Origin: Fictibacillus enclensis
GTDB lineage: Bacteria; Bacillota; Bacilli; Bacillales; Fictibacillaceae
Assembly (NCBI RefSeq): GCF_001457035.1
Contig: NZ_KQ758618.1
Location: 744,001-808,000, forward strand
DNA length: 64,000 nt
Reading direction: 5' to 3'
Part shown: positions 33,172-42,956 of the stretch, piece by piece
Position numbering within the stretch: position 1 is the first letter of the stretch
Layout: each line of letters opens with the position of its first letter
Notes under the pieces: model-generated
The model's database searches: none
What the model saw: only the letters and a program-made list of their open reading frames with translations
What the model was told of the DNA's origin: nothing
Translations under genes and position numbers: made by a program

Positions 33172-35601
33172 GTGTTAGTTTCTTATAATTGGCTAAAAGA
33201 CTATGTAGACCTTGATCTTTCAGCAGCTGAACTTGCAGATAAAATAACAAAAAGCGGAATTGAAGTAGAAATCGTTGAATCCCTCAATAAAGGGATTACC
33301 GGTGTAGTGGTTGGCCACGTGCTGGAATGCGTACAGCATCCAAACGCGGACAAATTGCGGGTATGTAAAGTTGACCTCGGTGAAGAAGAACCGGTTCAAA
33401 TCGTATGCGGGGCACCGAACGTGGCGGCCGGCCAGAAAGTTCCGGTCGCAAAAGTGGGAGCAGTACTTCCTGGGAACTTCAAAATAAAAAAAGCGAAGCT
33501 GCGCGGAGAAGCCTCCAATGGAATGATCTGCTCTCTCACTGAATTGGGCGTTGAAGGTAAACTTGTGCCAAAGGAATATTCCAGCGGGATCTTTGTTATG
33601 CCATCCGACGCGGAAATCGGAAGCGATGCATTGGCGTACCTGAATCTTGATGATTATGTTCTGGAACTTGGATTAACGCCTAACCGTGCAGACTGCCTGA
33701 ATATGCTTGGAGTCGCTTATGAAGTAGCTGCTATCTTAAATGAAGAACTTCGCCTTCCTGAAGTCCAGGTGGAAGCGTCGGGAGAGAAAGCATCTGACTA
33801 TGTATCCGTTGCGGTCGATGCAAAAGAAGACAATCCGTATTACGGTGCCATGATCATCAAGAATATCACAATCGCTCCCTCGCCGTTATGGATGCAAAAC
33901 CGCCTGATTGCAGCAGGAATTCGTCCCATCAATAACGTGGTGGATATTACAAATTACGTGTTGCTGGAGTATGGCCAGCCGCTTCATGCATTTGACTATG
34001 ACCGGCTTGGATCCAAGGAGATTCTTGTCCGCCGTGCAAAAGACGGTGAGGAGATGGTTACCCTTGATAATGCCAAGAGAAAGCTGGGCACCAATCACCT
34101 GGTGATCACCAATGGTAAAGAGCCTGTGGCTGTTGCCGGTGTTATGGGTGGTGCCACATCCGAGGTGCAGGATGACACAACCACCGTATTGCTGGAAGCT
34201 GCCTATTTTGAAGGCATCCGTGTAAGAGCGGCTTCCAAGGATCTTGGGCTGAGAAGTGAAGCCAGCTCTCGCTATGAAAAAGGAATCGACCGAAACCGTG
34301 TATATGATGCGGCATACCGTGCAGCTTCTCTCATGGCCCAATACGCAGGCGGTGAAGTGGCACAAGGAGTCGTTGAAGCCGGAGAGCGTTTGGTTTCTGA
34401 AGGAAAAGCTGAAGTGACGCAAACGCGGATTAACACCTTGCTCGGAACCGAGATCGAAGGTGAACAGATCAGCGATATTTTAAAGCGTCTTCGCTTTGAA
34501 TTTGACGTTCAGGGTGAAAACTATATCGTTACAGTTCCAACGAGAAGACCGGATATCACGATTGATGCCGATCTTGTGGAAGAGGTCGGAAGAATTTATG
34601 GATATGACCGAATTCCAACCACCTACCTGTTAAGCGAAGGGCGTCCTGGCGGGCTTACACCATATCAGGCCGCACGACGGAAAGTGATGCGCTATATGGA
34701 AGGAACCGGTTTGTATCAGGCTGTCACCTATGCGCTCACAACGACTGAAAAATCCAATGCCTTTACGTTTTCAGAGGAACAGGAAAACGTGCACAGCATC
34801 AAGGTTTCTCACCCGATGAGTGAAGAGCGCAGTACGCTCAGAAGCACGCTGATCCCTCAGCTTCTCGAAGTGTTAAAGCATAATCATCACCGTTCGATTG
34901 ATGATGTGGGAATCTTTGAAATCAGTTCGGTATTTTTTGCCCATGAGCAATCCCTGTCGGTTTTGCCGGAAGAGAAAACGTATCTTTCCGGGGCTTTGAC
35001 CGGGTTATGGAGTATTCATCCTTGGCAGGGTGAGAAGAAGAAAATTGATTTCTTTGTTGTGAAGGGAATTCTTGAAGGGCTATTTGAAGAGCTTGGCTTG
35101 CACAGCAGAATTACATTTGAGATTGAGAGCCTTCCTGGCATGCATCCCGGCCGTACAGCCGTAATGAAACTCGACAGCATTGTCGTTGGATTCATCGGGC
35201 AGATTCATCCTGGAACCCAGAAGGAATGGGATTTGAATGAAAGCTATGTGTTTGAATTGGATCTTGACCAGCTCCTTGGGGCAAGTGTCGAACCGACCGT
35301 TTATCAAACTCTTCCTCGTTTTCCTTCCATCACTCGGGATATTGCCGTAGTGGTTGATCAAAATCTGCCGGCAGGCGATTTGAACACGGTCATCCATGAA
35401 GCTGGAGGAGAGTTGCTGAAGGAAAGCAGCCTGTTTGATTTGTATGAAGGAGAACGGATGGAAGAAGGAAAGAAATCGTTGGCGTTCTCGCTTAAATACT
35501 ACGATCCTGAACGAACGTTAACAGATGAAGAAGTAACGAAAGCTCATGAAAATATCCTGCGCAGCCTGGAAGAGCGATTTGGTGCCTCATTGCGTAAATA
35601 A
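33172..35601 (+). CDS. pheT: Phenylalanyl-tRNA synthetase beta subunit
   Basis: Structural and editing subunit for PheS. The 809 residues comprise a tRNA-binding OB domain (about 40-150, with [13 protein letters not shown]), the B1 and B5 domains, the B3/B4 editing domain around [13 protein letters not shown], a core synthetase-like domain and a C-terminal FDX-ACB anticodon domain (ending ERFGASLRK). Start is GTG 33172 behind AAGGAGGGG. Cotranscribed with pheS. Confidence 0.98.
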   Translation: MLVSYNWLKDYVDLDLSAAELADKITKSGIEVEIVESLNKGITGVVVGHVLECVQHPNADKLRVCKVDLGEEEPVQIVCGAPNVAAGQKVPVAKVGAVLPGNFKIKKAKLRGEASNGMICSLTELGVEGKLVPKEYSSGIFVMPSDAEIGSDALAYLNLDDYVLELGLTPNRADCLNMLGVAYEVAAILNEELRLPEVQVEASGEKASDYVSVAVDAKEDNPYYGAMIIKNITIAPSPLWMQNRLIAAGIRPINNVVDITNYVLLEYGQPLHAFDYDRLGSKEILVRRAKDGEEMVTLDNAKRKLGTNHLVITNGKEPVAVAGVMGGATSEVQDDTTTVLLEAAYFEGIRVRAASKDLGLRSEASSRYEKGIDRNRVYDAAYRAASLMAQYAGGEVAQGVVEAGERLVSEGKAEVTQTRINTLLGTEIEGEQISDILKRLRFEFDVQGENYIVTVPTRRPDITIDADLVEEVGRIYGYDRIPTTYLLSEGRPGGLTPYQAARRKVMRYMEGTGLYQAVTYALTTTEKSNAFTFSEEQENVHSIKVSHPMSEERSTLRSTLIPQLLEVLKHNHHRSIDDVGIFEISSVFFAHEQSLSVLPEEKTYLSGALTGLWSIHPWQGEKKKIDFFVVKGILEGLFEELGLHSRITFEIESLPGMHPGRTAVMKLDSIVVGFIGQIHPGTQKEWDLNESYVFELDLDQLLGASVEPTVYQTLPRFPSITRDIAVVVDQNLPAGDLNTVIHEAGGELLKESSLFDLYEGERMEEGKKSLAFSLKYYDPERTLTDEEVTKAHENILRSLEERFGASLRK

Positions 35602-35607
35602 TGCTGC

Positions 35608-35646
35608 AAAAAACCCGCTGTCTGAAACCAGACAGCGGGTTTTTTC
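35608..35646. terminator. Shared terminator between pheT and rnhC
   Basis: A long stem, AAACCCGCTGTCTG and its complement around AAAC, with A and T runs on both sides, lies between the convergent genes. Confidence 0.92.
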
Positions 35647-35657
35647 GTATAATGAGA

Positions 35658-36602
35658 CTAGTTGCGCTTTCCGTGTGCCAGATTCATCGCCTTTTTCGTG
35701 TTGGCAAAATGAATCTTGGCGATATCGTTCAAGAAATCCGGGCCATGTTTGCGAATCAATTCGGCGGCCTTGACATCCACTTTGCTGCCCGCGCCCTTTG
35801 GAATTTCGATTCCTGTTTTGGCACTGATTTTGTCCATTTCGTTTATAAAAGCATAGCGTGCGAGAATGGAGGACGCTGCCACTGAAAGATGCAGGGATTC
35901 GCCTTTGGTGGCAAAGTACACTTGATCCTTTACCACCGTGGATTGCCGTGACAGGTAGTTGAAGTAGACGCCCGGTTCACAGAATTGATCCACCAGGATA
36001 CCGTCCACTTTTTCATTCTTCGTTTTTTCCAGCATATGAAGAAGCGCTTTATTATGCAAAAGAGCTTTCATTTTTCCCTGGCTCATTCCCTTGGCCTGCA
36101 ACTCGTTATATTTTCGGTTGTTCAGCACCAGCAGGCTATAGGGAATGGTATGCAAGAGATCTTTGGCAATGGAAACGATCTGGAGATCATTCAAAAACTT
36201 TGAATCTTTGACCCCGAGCTCCCTGAGGAGTTCCAGCTTGGATTCCGGCACATACGATGCAACCACGGTGATCGGGCCGAAAAAATCTCCGGTTCCGACT
36301 TCATCACTGCCAATCAGGGATAAAGAGCCAACATTTTCGGGAGGAGCGTAGGCATGGGCTGGTTTGTCCTTCTTTGGTTTGCTTCCTGAGGGAGCAGGTT
36401 TGATGTTCCATTTTAGGGCTTCCGCTTCCGCATTCTTTCCTTGAAATAATACCTTTCCAGATTTATAGGCAGTTATTGTGCATCCCGGCGGCTTTGCGGT
36501 AAAAATGCTGCCAGGCGGTGAGGCGGCCGGAATGAATGCTTTGTAGGCTTCTTTCATCTTCTGGATTTCCTGTGTAGTTGCTTGCAATACGGTGTTCGCC
36601 AT
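35658..36602 (-). CDS. rnhC: Ribonuclease HIII
   Basis: Removes RNA from RNA-DNA hybrids, using Mg2+. The 314-residue protein has an N-terminal TBP-like substrate-binding domain (about 1-80, with KPPGCTITAYKSGKVLFQG, the HIII hallmark) and the RNase HII-like catalytic core starting GSDEVGTGDFFGP (acidic Asp-Glu pair), with the other acidic residues in ILVDQF. The ATG at 36602 gives MANTVLQATT; an upstream in-frame start at 36680 lacks a site. A GGA-rich site AAAAGGAAAA precedes it. Diverges from zapA. Confidence 0.95.
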   Translation of the reverse strand: MANTVLQATTQEIQKMKEAYKAFIPAASPPGSIFTAKPPGCTITAYKSGKVLFQGKNAEAEALKWNIKPAPSGSKPKKDKPAHAYAPPENVGSLSLIGSDEVGTGDFFGPITVVASYVPESKLELLRELGVKDSKFLNDLQIVSIAKDLLHTIPYSLLVLNNRKYNELQAKGMSQGKMKALLHNKALLHMLEKTKNEKVDGILVDQFCEPGVYFNYLSRQSTVVKDQVYFATKGESLHLSVAASSILARYAFINEMDKISAKTGIEIPKGAGSKVDVKAAELIRKHGPDFLNDIAKIHFANTKKAMNLAHGKRN

Positions 36603-36759
36603 TTTTATTTTCCTTTTCACTAAATTTGTTTTACAAAATTTTGCTTTAATGTTAACAGATGATACAACAAATATTTTCATAAGTGTTCGCTTTCTGTTAA
36701 GATAATGAATAGAGTTTCATCCTTTTATAAGAAAGTGAGCTATGAATGGAGGTAATTTT

Positions 36760-37023
36760 GTGGCGGAAGAAAACATGAGAGAACGGACCATCGTTGAGAT
36801 CTTTGGTCAAAAATATACAGTAATGGGTACTGAGACTTCCAGCCACATTCGTTCAGTCGCTGCAATGGTTGACGAAAAAATGAGGGACATCCAGCAATAT
36901 AACGCTGTGCTCGATACGAAACAGCTTGCCGTCCTTACTGCAGTTAACATCATGAACGAATACTTAAAGACTAAAGAAGAGCTGGAAAAATTGCAACAGC
37001 AGATTAGGAAAGAGGATAGATAA
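36760..37023 (+). CDS. zapA: Cell division protein ZapA
   Basis: Small cytoplasmic protein that promotes FtsZ bundling. The N-terminal ZapA domain (RTIVEIFGQKYTVMG) is followed by a C-terminal coiled coil (YLKTKEELEKLQQQIRKED). GTG 36760 gives 87 residues with GGAGGT 6 bases before it; the ATG at 36742 lies before this site and has none. The stop abuts the cvpA start (no gap). B. subtilis has the same order rnhC-zapA-yshB-polX-mutSB. Confidence 0.93.
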   Translation: MAEENMRERTIVEIFGQKYTVMGTETSSHIRSVAAMVDEKMRDIQQYNAVLDTKQLAVLTAVNIMNEYLKTKEELEKLQQQIRKEDR

Positions 37024-37563
37024 ATGTTAGATTTAATATTGATTGTTCTTTTGATTGCAGGGTTCTTTATCGGCCTGAAGCGCGGGCTTGTCATGCAGGT
37101 TGTCCACCTCGTCGGTTTTATTGCAGCATATGTGGTGGCGTATCTGTACTTTGATGATCTGGCACCGCATCTGAAACTTTGGATTCCATATCCATCGGTT
37201 GGAAATGACAGTCCAATGTCATCCATCCTGAACAGCATATCACTAGAGGACGTTTATTACCGGGCGATTGCCTTTGCGCTCCTTTTCTTTGCAACCAAAA
37301 TATTGCTTCAGATTGTCGGCAACATGCTCAGCTTCATTGCAGAATTGCCGCTGCTCCGTACCGTGAACCGCTGGCTTGGAGGCGTTCTCGGATTTGTTGA
37401 AGTCTACCTGATTTTATTTCTGTTGCTTTATGTGGCTTCCCTTGTACCATCGGGTTCCATTCATACCGCATTTCAGGATTCCTTCATCGGACAGAGCATG
37501 GTAAAAAATACCCCGGTCTTCTCGGATACGATAAAAGATTTGTGGAGCAAAAACATGGCATAA
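37024..37563 (+). CDS. CvpA-family membrane protein (YshB)
   Basis: Membrane protein of 179 residues with four predicted helices: about 3-29, 63-85, 99-125 and 130-145. The CvpA family is linked to colicin V production in E. coli; in Bacillus the role is unknown. The hallmark is LIAGFFIGLKRGLVMQVVHLVG near the N-terminus. ATG 37024 follows zapA directly. Confidence 0.85.
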   Translation: MLDLILIVLLIAGFFIGLKRGLVMQVVHLVGFIAAYVVAYLYFDDLAPHLKLWIPYPSVGNDSPMSSILNSISLEDVYYRAIAFALLFFATKILLQIVGNMLSFIAELPLLRTVNRWLGGVLGFVEVYLILFLLLYVASLVPSGSIHTAFQDSFIGQSMVKNTPVFSDTIKDLWSKNMA

Positions 37564-37594
37564 AACTTCTCTCAAGCAGAGAAGTTTTTTTACC
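37562..37594 (+). terminator. Terminator after cvpA
   Basis: AAAACTTCTCT and AGAGAAGTTTT pair around CAAGC, with more Ts after the stem. Confidence 0.88.
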
Positions 37595-37629
37595 GTACGA
37601 GTCGATCAAATTGAAGGAGGGAATTCCCG

Positions 37630-39351
37630 ATGAACAAAAAAGAAGTTGTTAATGTGCTGGAAGTAATAGCCGTTTATATGGAAATCAAAGGGGAAAACTC
37701 ATTTAAAACCTCAGCGTACAGAAAAGCAGCCCAGGCTCTGGAGACAGACGACCGGAACATGGAGCAGATTGAGGATCCTTCTAAATTAAAAGGGATTGGA
37801 AAAGGAACCGCTTCCGTAATCACGGAACTTATGGAAACAGGAAGGTCATCTTTACTTGAAGAATTGCAGGCAACGCTTCCTTCCGGCCTGTTAACCTTGC
37901 TTAAAATTCAGGGTCTTGGCGGCAAAAAAATATCAAAGCTTTATCAGGAACTCGGTGTTACGGATATTGATAGTTTAAAAGAGGCCTGTGAACAGGAAAA
38001 AGTGAGGGGCCTTGCCGGATTTGGAACAAAAACAGAGGAGAAAATTCTTGCGGCCATTGAAGAGCTTGGAAAGCGTCCGGACCGTTTGCCCATTGCTTAC
38101 ATGCTGTCCGTGGCCGAAAAAATAGAAAAGCAACTTTCACAAATCGATGGCGTCGAGCGGTTTTCCAGGGCAGGAAGCCTGCGACGCTGCCGTGAAACCA
38201 TTAAAGATTTAGACTTTATTCTTGCCGTGTCCGAACCTTCTGTTATTAAGGAAAAGCTTATAGAGCTTGAAGACGTTTCCGAAATCATCGCCAAAGGAGA
38301 TACGAAGGTATCAGTCGTGCTCCAATATGATTACCCTGTTTCTGTTGATTTCCGTTTGGTCGCCGAAGAGCAGTTTGCAACAGCGCTGCATCATTTCACC
38401 GGCTCCATGGAGCATAATGTGCAGATGAGACAGCTGGCCAAGGAACGAAATGAAAAGATTAGTGAATACGGCGTAGAGAATTCAGAGACCGGCGAAATGT
38501 TGACGTTTGATTCTGAAGAAGACTTTTATGCTCACTTTGGCCTTCAATACATCCCGCCGGAAGTCCGTGAAGGCGAAAATGAACTGGAACTTTTTCGTGA
38601 ACCGCAAAGGCTCATTCAAGAAAGTGACATAAAAAGCGATCTCCATATGCACTCCACCTGGAGCGACGGCGCCAACACCATTGAAGAAATGGCTGAGGCG
38701 GTGAGGGCCATGGGATATACACACATGGCCATTACGGACCATTCAAAGTACCTGGTCGTCGCCAATGGGCTGACGCCGGAACGCCTCCGCAAACAGCGGC
38801 ATGAAATTGACCGTTTGAACGAAAAATACACCGATTTTAAAATTCTGGCTGGTGTAGAAATGGATATTCTTCCGGATGGCTCACTCGATTATGATGATGA
38901 AATGCTGGCTGAGATGGACCTTGTGATTGCATCGATCCACTCTTCATTTTCCCAAAACAGGGAAACGATCATGAAACGGTTGATAACAGCGCTAACCAGC
39001 CATCACGTGGATATTATTGCCCATCCGACCGGCCGGATTATCGGACGCCGTCCAGGCTATGACGTGGATGTGGAATTGCTGATTGAACTTGCCGCAGAAA
39101 CAAATACTGCTCTTGAACTGAATGCCCATCCCAGCCGTTTGGATCTAGCTCCGCAATGGCTGAAGCTGGCACAGGAAAAAGGCGTGAAAATTACCATTAA
39201 CACGGATGCCCATTATAAAGATACACTCGATTTTATGGAAGTGGGTACCGCTGTCGCAAGAAAAGGGTATATACGCCCTGAAAATGTATTGAACACGATG
39301 ACACTGGAAGAACTGACTTCCTTTTTAAAACGAAACGACAATAAGGAATAG
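37630..39351 (+). CDS. polX: DNA polymerase/3'-5' exonuclease PolX
   Basis: Family X repair polymerase with a PHP exonuclease. In order: helix-hairpin-helix regions (LKGIGKGTASVI and IQGLGGKKISKLY), the nucleotidyltransferase site with AGSLRRCRET and the catalytic pair DLDF with a third Asp in SVDFRL, then the PHP domain (about 335-573) with HMHSTWSDG, VEMDIL, ASIHSS and AHPTGR. 573 residues match B. subtilis YshC/PolX. GGAGGG precedes ATG 37630. Confidence 0.95.
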   Translation: MNKKEVVNVLEVIAVYMEIKGENSFKTSAYRKAAQALETDDRNMEQIEDPSKLKGIGKGTASVITELMETGRSSLLEELQATLPSGLLTLLKIQGLGGKKISKLYQELGVTDIDSLKEACEQEKVRGLAGFGTKTEEKILAAIEELGKRPDRLPIAYMLSVAEKIEKQLSQIDGVERFSRAGSLRRCRETIKDLDFILAVSEPSVIKEKLIELEDVSEIIAKGDTKVSVVLQYDYPVSVDFRLVAEEQFATALHHFTGSMEHNVQMRQLAKERNEKISEYGVENSETGEMLTFDSEEDFYAHFGLQYIPPEVREGENELELFREPQRLIQESDIKSDLHMHSTWSDGANTIEEMAEAVRAMGYTHMAITDHSKYLVVANGLTPERLRKQRHEIDRLNEKYTDFKILAGVEMDILPDGSLDYDDEMLAEMDLVIASIHSSFSQNRETIMKRLITALTSHHVDIIAHPTGRIIGRRPGYDVDVELLIELAAETNTALELNAHPSRLDLAPQWLKLAQEKGVKITINTDAHYKDTLDFMEVGTAVARKGYIRPENVLNTMTLEELTSFLKRNDNKE

Positions 39352-39379
39352 CGAACGCTCCTAAGGAGGAGGAATCATT

Positions 39380-41749
39380 TTGCAAGAACGTGTTCAGAGA
39401 GTATTAGAATACACCAAAATTATTGAACAGCTAAAAAAGCATGCCAGCTCAAGCCTGGGACGACAAAAGGCGGAACAGCTGCAGCCATCCATTGATTTTG
39501 AGGAAATCAAGCACTGGCAGAACGGCACGGATGAAGGCGTAAAAGTCCTTCGTCTGAAAGGGCAGGCCCCACTCGGGGGCATCCGGGACATCCGGGCAAG
39601 CCTGAAGCGTACCCAGATTGGCGGTGTGCTGAATACGGATGAGCTTTTGGATATCTCCACCACCATTTATGGCGGAAGACGCTTCAAGCGGTTTACCGAA
39701 GGAATGGTGGAAGGCGGAATAGAACTGCCAATTCTTGATAGCCTGGTGGCGGATATTGAACCCCTTACCGATCTTGAGCGGGAAATCAAAGCCTGTATTG
39801 ATGATAACGGCCATGTGATGGACAGCGCAAGCCCAGCTCTTCGCACGATTCGCGGTCAGCTTCGCACATTTGAATCCAGGGTCCGGGAGAAGCTCGAGAG
39901 CATGGTGCGCTCCTCCAGCTACCAAAAAATGCTGTCTGATGCAATCATCACCATCCGGAACGAACGTTTTGTGCTCCCAGTCAAACAGGAATACAGAGGC
40001 AATTTTGGCGGAATGGTTCATGACCAGTCTGCATCTGGAGCAACGCTGTTTATCGAGCCGCAGGCCGTGGTTACGATCAACAACCAGCTGAAAGAAGCGA
40101 AAGCCAAAGAAGCCAGGGAAATCGAAAAGATCCTGAGAGAGCTGTCTGTGCTTGTTGGGGAATCAGCCGAACTTCTTGCGCATAATGTAGCCATTTTGGC
40201 GGACATTGACTTTATTTTCACGAAAGCACAGTACAGCCGGGAATTAAAAGCAACAAAACCGATCATGAACGACAGAGAATACATTTCCCTTCATAAGGGA
40301 CGGCATCCACTGCTCGACCAGGATACTGTTGTTCCCATTGATGTGGAGCTTGGCGGTGCGTTTCAATCGCTGATTATTACCGGACCGAACACGGGCGGTA
40401 AGACCGTTACGCTCAAAACCATCGGCCTGTTGTCATTGATGGCCCAGTCCGGCCTTCAGATTCCAGCCGAAGAAGAATCCGAAATGACCGTTTTTGAAGC
40501 CATTTATGCTGATATCGGGGATGAACAGTCGATTGAACAGTCATTGAGTACGTTCTCCTCACATATGGTCAACATCGTCGACATTTTAAAACAAGTGAAC
40601 TTCAAAAGCCTGGTTTTATTTGATGAACTGGGCGCTGGCACCGATCCGCAGGAAGGAGCAGCCCTGGCGATCTCCATCCTGGATTATGTGTATGCCCGCG
40701 GGGCGAAAGTCATCGCAACAACTCACTATAGCGAACTAAAGGCGTATGCGTATAATCGTGACGGGGTGATCAACGCAAGTGTCGAGTTTAACGTGGAGAC
40801 ACTGCGGCCAACCTATAAGCTTTTGATCGGCGTACCCGGCAGAAGCAACGCGTTCGAAATATCAAGGCGACTTGGTCTGAAGCCATCCATTATCGACGAA
40901 GCAAAATCGCAAATCAGTGATGAAGATAACAAGATTGACAACATGATTCGTTCTCTTGAGGACAACCAGAAACGTGCCCAGGAAGAACGTGAAAAAGCCA
41001 TTGCCATCCGGAAGGAAGCGGAACAGCTTAAAGCGGATCTGGAAGCCGAACTGCGCCACCTCGAACAGGACCGAGACCGTTTGCTTGAAGAAGCAGAGCG
41101 AAAAGCGGAAGAAGCGGTCGCCAATGCTAAACAAACTGCAGAAACTGTTATTAAAGAACTTCGCGAATATCAGAAAGAGGCTGCAGGAAATGTTAAGGAA
41201 CACCGTTTGATCGATGCGCGCAAACGCCTGGAAAACGCCACACCGAGCCTTCGCTCCAAAAAGAAGAAATCCACAGGTACTGCCAAGCCTAAGACCGTTT
41301 CTTTCAAGCCGGGTGACGAAGTCAAGGTGCTGAGCTTTGGCCAAAAAGGGCACATTATTAACAAAGTCAGCGACAAAGAGTATCAGGTTCAAATTGGTAT
41401 TTTAAAAATGAATGTAGGTGTCGGTGATCTTGAACCGATCAAGCAAACGAAAGAGAAAAAGCCCGAGCCGCGTTCCTTTGTCAAAGTACAGGGCAGTGAT
41501 GACTCGGTTCGTCCGGAGCTCGATCTTAGGGGCAAGCGTTACGAGGATGCCATGATCGAAGTGGATAAATACCTGGATGAGGCGATGCTCGCAGGATATC
41601 CTCAAGTTTCCATCATTCACGGAAAAGGAACGGGTGCACTTCGTTCCGGTGTTCAGCAGCTTCTTAAGTCCCATCCCAATGTGAAATCGACCCGGATGGG
41701 GGCAGCCAATGAAGGCGGAAGCGGAATTACAGTCGCTTTACTAAAATAA
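39380..41749 (+). CDS. mutS2: Endonuclease MutS2
   Basis: MutS-like ATPase with a C-terminal Smr nuclease; in Bacillus MutS2 acts in recombination and rescue of collided ribosomes. The 789 residues include the core ATPase with Walker A GPNTGGKTVTLKT (about 334-346), Walker B LFDELGAGTDPQEGAA and the TTHYSELK motif, a long coiled coil (about 515-625), a KOW-like segment, and the Smr domain beginning ELDLRGKRYEDA with HGKGTGALR. Start TTG 39380 follows AAGGAGGAGG. A 13-base gap leads to yshE. Confidence 0.96.
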   Translation: MQERVQRVLEYTKIIEQLKKHASSSLGRQKAEQLQPSIDFEEIKHWQNGTDEGVKVLRLKGQAPLGGIRDIRASLKRTQIGGVLNTDELLDISTTIYGGRRFKRFTEGMVEGGIELPILDSLVADIEPLTDLEREIKACIDDNGHVMDSASPALRTIRGQLRTFESRVREKLESMVRSSSYQKMLSDAIITIRNERFVLPVKQEYRGNFGGMVHDQSASGATLFIEPQAVVTINNQLKEAKAKEAREIEKILRELSVLVGESAELLAHNVAILADIDFIFTKAQYSRELKATKPIMNDREYISLHKGRHPLLDQDTVVPIDVELGGAFQSLIITGPNTGGKTVTLKTIGLLSLMAQSGLQIPAEEESEMTVFEAIYADIGDEQSIEQSLSTFSSHMVNIVDILKQVNFKSLVLFDELGAGTDPQEGAALAISILDYVYARGAKVIATTHYSELKAYAYNRDGVINASVEFNVETLRPTYKLLIGVPGRSNAFEISRRLGLKPSIIDEAKSQISDEDNKIDNMIRSLEDNQKRAQEEREKAIAIRKEAEQLKADLEAELRHLEQDRDRLLEEAERKAEEAVANAKQTAETVIKELREYQKEAAGNVKEHRLIDARKRLENATPSLRSKKKKSTGTAKPKTVSFKPGDEVKVLSFGQKGHIINKVSDKEYQVQIGILKMNVGVGDLEPIKQTKEKKPEPRSFVKVQGSDDSVRPELDLRGKRYEDAMIEVDKYLDEAMLAGYPQVSIIHGKGTGALRSGVQQLLKSHPNVKSTRMGAANEGGSGITVALLK

Positions 41750-41761
41750 TCGGAGGTTAAG

Positions 41762-42166
41762 ATGGATGTATCCCAGAGTCCGTTTATCCAAACGGCAGCA
41801 TACTACAGTGTAGTCGTCCTTTTTCTCGTCATATTCCTTGCAATATTTGAGCTGGTTACCCGGTATCAGAACTGGGTGGAAATAAAAAACGGAAACGTGG
41901 CTGTTGCCATGGCGACTGGTGGGAAGATTTTTGGTATTGCCAACATCTTCAGATACTCCATTGCCCAGAACGACTCCTTGCCGCAGATGATGGGGTGGGG
42001 GCTGTTCGGCTTTGTGCTGCTGTTGGTTGGGTATTTTATCTTTGAATTTCTAACCCCGAAATTTAATATAGACGAAGAGATTGAAAACGATAACCGGGCA
42101 GTGGGGCTGATCTCTATGATCATTTCCATCGGATTGTCCTTTGTTATCGGTTCAGGGATCCACTAG
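41762..42166 (+). CDS. yshE: DUF350 membrane protein YshE
   Basis: Membrane protein of 134 residues with four hydrophobic segments (about 13-32, 46-62, 78-97 and 112-131). The family recognised is DUF350; ATGGKIFGIANIFRYSI is typical of its second helix. Function unknown. It follows mutS2 by 12 bases as in B. subtilis. A CGGAGGTT ribosome binding site precedes ATG 41762. Confidence 0.85.
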   Translation: MDVSQSPFIQTAAYYSVVVLFLVIFLAIFELVTRYQNWVEIKNGNVAVAMATGGKIFGIANIFRYSIAQNDSLPQMMGWGLFGFVLLLVGYFIFEFLTPKFNIDEEIENDNRAVGLISMIISIGLSFVIGSGIH

Positions 42167-42183
42167 GAGAGAGTGAAGCATCG

Positions 42184-42267
42184 ATGGACACATTATGGAA
42201 AGTTTTATTTGTAGTAAGCGGCCTTTTTATTCTGTTCGGCATCGTTTATTTACTTTTTTTCACTTAA
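42184..42267 (+). CDS. Candidate 27-residue single-helix membrane protein
   Basis: A short frame 17 bases after yshE encodes MDTLWKVLFVVSGLF followed by more hydrophobic residues and ends in FFT; nearly the whole product is one hydrophobic helix with a charged N-terminus. AGGAGAGAGTGAAG lies upstream, but the AGGAG part is 13 bases from the ATG. No homologue was recognised. The operon position and regular membrane-helix pattern argue for a real small gene; the long spacing argues against. Confidence 0.5.
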   Translation: MDTLWKVLFVVSGLFILFGIVYLLFFT

Positions 42268-42338
42268 ATATTTAAAAGGTTGCAGCGCACTGTGATATGC
42301 TGCAGCTTTCTTTGTTGTTTTTATAGCGGAAGTAGAAG

Positions 42339-42366
42339 AAACCGGCCTGATTTTGGCCGGTTTTTT
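42339..42366 (+). terminator. Terminator after the yshE group
   Basis: AAACCGGCC and GGCCGGTTT pair around TGATTTT and are followed by more Ts. A second, weaker hairpin (GCAGC/GCTGC) lies at about 42281-42306. Confidence 0.88.
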
Positions 42367-42409
42367 GAGTAAATAGAGGTTTTTGGGTCTGTCATGGCGG
42401 AGGTATTCG

Positions 42410-42605
42410 CTCGCATCCTTCAACACAAAAGCGTGTTGCTGGCTGTGAACTACCAAAACGGTCCCTTCAGCTTTTCTTGATCCAGCTTCAACAGGCAAAG
42501 ACTCGGCCGTTTCACTCTCTCACCTCAACACAAAAATCGTGTTGCTGTGCAAGAGTTCCAACGTCTTTCGGCTCTGAACGCCTGCTTCAGCTTTTCCAAC
42601 TAATA
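42410..42605. repeat. Two degenerate copies of a hairpin-bearing repeat
   Basis: Two related stretches start near 42415 and 42530. Each has TCAACAC-AAAA-GTGTTG (CAACAC/GTGTTG stem) followed after 40-60 bases by CTTCAGCTTTTC. They look like diverged copies of a short dispersed element. This gene-free stretch (42268-42599) holds otherwise only the terminators. Confidence 0.5.
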
Positions 42606-42767
42606 CTCAATCTCGTCATAGTCGGCTGGCTGGGTGGTGAGCTCGTTGTTGCTTTTCATGCCAATTTCGCTTGAGAGTTCATGCTGTGATTTAATTTTGC
42701 CATGGGGGTGCTGGGTTTCTTTTCCCGCTCTTTGTTCCCCTTCTCTTCGTGCTTTGGAATGGGTCAT
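42600..42767 (-). CDS. Hydrophilic 55-residue protein, unknown
   Basis: Not recognised. A very hydrophilic, Lys/Arg/Glu/Gln-rich peptide beginning MTHSKARREGEQRAG, with no hydrophobic segment and no Cys, ending ADYDEIEY. The size and composition recall small spore or stress proteins, but no family was identified. AAAGGAGGAG lies 6 bases before the ATG at 42767, the best support that it is translated. The frame is open to 42821 but without a site. It is encoded opposite to its neighbours. Confidence 0.7.
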   Translation of the reverse strand: MTHSKARREGEQRAGKETQHPHGKIKSQHELSSEIGMKSNNELTTQPADYDEIEY

Positions 42768-42875
42768 TTTTTCTCCTCCTTTGCGCTTTACTGTTAGTAT
42801 GCGGTCTAGAAACACAGTCAATCCGCGAAAAAAAGTGCCAAATCCAGTAAAAAGTTTTTAAATTTTAAAAATATA

Positions 42876-42904
42876 TGTTAAATTGAATGCGTTTTCACTA
42901 TAAT
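42876..42904 (+). promoter_or_regulatory. lcfA promoter with cre site
   Basis: TATAAT at 42899-42904, with TGTTAA at 42876 as a poor -35 17 bases upstream. TGAATGCGTTTTCA at 42884-42897 lies in the spacer and fits the cre consensus TGWAANCGNTNWCA at all but one position. CcpA repression of fatty-acid degradation by this means is known in B. subtilis; no complete FadR operator was seen in this promoter. Confidence 0.55.
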
Positions 42905-42956
42905 ATTGTATGAGAGAGTATTTCAAAGAAAGGCGTGAATTAAGGAGGAGATAAAA

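Noticed and set aside
42417-42605. CAACAC/GTGTTG stems as a CRISPR array or integron site
   Set aside because: Only two diverged copies, no regular spacers, no cas genes or integrase nearby.
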